This document shows, piece by piece, positions 56,740-56,882 of a stretch of DNA of 56,882 nt (position 1 is the first letter of the stretch; every line of letters starts with the position of its first letter). The notes below the pieces were generated by a model. The model saw only the letters and a program-made list of their open reading frames with translations, was not told the origin of the DNA and searched no databases. Location: the NCBI GenBank assembly GCA_016868305.1, contig VGHK01000012.1:1-56882 (forward strand), written 5' to 3'. A program made the position numbers and the translations under genes. The DNA comes from Betaproteobacteria bacterium. Lineage in GTDB: Bacteria; Pseudomonadota; Gammaproteobacteria; Burkholderiales; Burkholderiaceae_A.

Positions 56740-56882
56740 CTAAGCGCTTATGTTAACGCCGGCTTTTCCTTTAAGCTTCAGAATACTCCGAGCCTCGTCC
56801 GGGCTCGCCACACGCAGTCCCAGGCCTTCGACAATCTGCCGCGCGGCAGAAACCTGTTCGGCATTCTTCTTGGCCAGTTGAC
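56740..56882 (-). CDS. C-terminal fragment, possible beta-keto acid cleavage enzyme (BKACE)
   Basis: Only the last 46 residues are in the window, ending with TAG at 56740-56742; the rest lies beyond the right edge. The tail QIVEGLGLRVASPDEARSIL is of the type seen at the C-terminus of DUF849/BKACE proteins, which split 3-keto acids with acetyl-CoA. The evidence is a short match from memory, so the call is tentative. It lies upstream of the TetR gene on the same strand; the 105-base spacer contains the proposed operator. Confidence 0.4.
   Translation of the reverse strand, partial: QLAKKNAEQVSAARQIVEGLGLRVASPDEARSILKLKGKAGVNISA

Overview
The window reads as chromosomal core genome of a betaproteobacterium, most likely Burkholderiales. 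The grounds are a GC-rich sequence, a lysine/alanine-rich N-terminal extension on RpoD, the order hda / HAD phosphatase / pcnB / folK / nucleoside kinase / panC, a RibBA whose second half is degenerate, and glcDEF beside a liv-type transporter. No species can be assigned by reading. Genes are tightly packed, no gap exceeds about 200 bases, and I see no insertion sequence, prophage, CRISPR array or rRNA. The GC content and spacing I describe come from reading, not from computation.

Layout. 1-5.4 kb (minus): a truncated Kef-type antiporter, a TauE/SafE permease, a Tat-exported M23 peptidase with a small candidate lipoprotein in front, an unknown 116-aa protein, a type II haloacid dehalogenase and a patatin lipoprotein. 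5.5-15.1 kb (minus): a long macromolecular-synthesis string queG-xerD-plsY-tsaD-rpsU-yqeY-dnaG-rpoD-tRNA(CAT), with an intrinsic terminator after rpsU. 15.1-19.8 kb (plus): a fused tsaE-amiC reading frame, mutL and miaA, meeting purM head-on. 21-26.1 kb (plus): hda, HAD phosphatase, pcnB, folK, deoxynucleoside kinase and panC, mostly coupled. 26.1-30.1 kb (minus): recA under a LexA box, recX, sucC, sucD and a candidate 31-aa membrane peptide coupled to sucD. 30.2-40.5 kb (minus): tyrS, ctaA, glyA, nrdR, ribD, ribE, ribBX, ribH, nusB, thiL, pgpA, pncC. 40.6-43.1 kb (plus): M23 peptidase and anmK. 43.2-45.0 kb (minus): DAHP synthase and PduO-type cobalamin adenosyltransferase. 45.1-49.1 kb (plus): glycolate oxidase glcDEF. 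49.1-56.9 kb (minus): a likely catabolic cluster of a BKACE-like C-terminus, a TetR regulator, livKHMGF, an extradiol-type dioxygenase and an FAH-family hydrolase.

Most genes are housekeeping and sit in translationally coupled chains (ATGA, GTGA and 8-14 nt overlaps). The points that look least ordinary are: the in-frame TsaE-AmiC fusion, with a strong internal Shine-Dalgarno and GTG that could release a separate Tat-exported amidase; RpoD stretched to 957 aa by a basic low-complexity tail holding a 12-bp tandem repeat; a TetR gene with no ATG/GTG/TTG start; small ORFs coupled to sucD and to the M23 peptidase; an unusual CAT-anticodon tRNA; and the catabolic cluster of unknown substrate at the right end.
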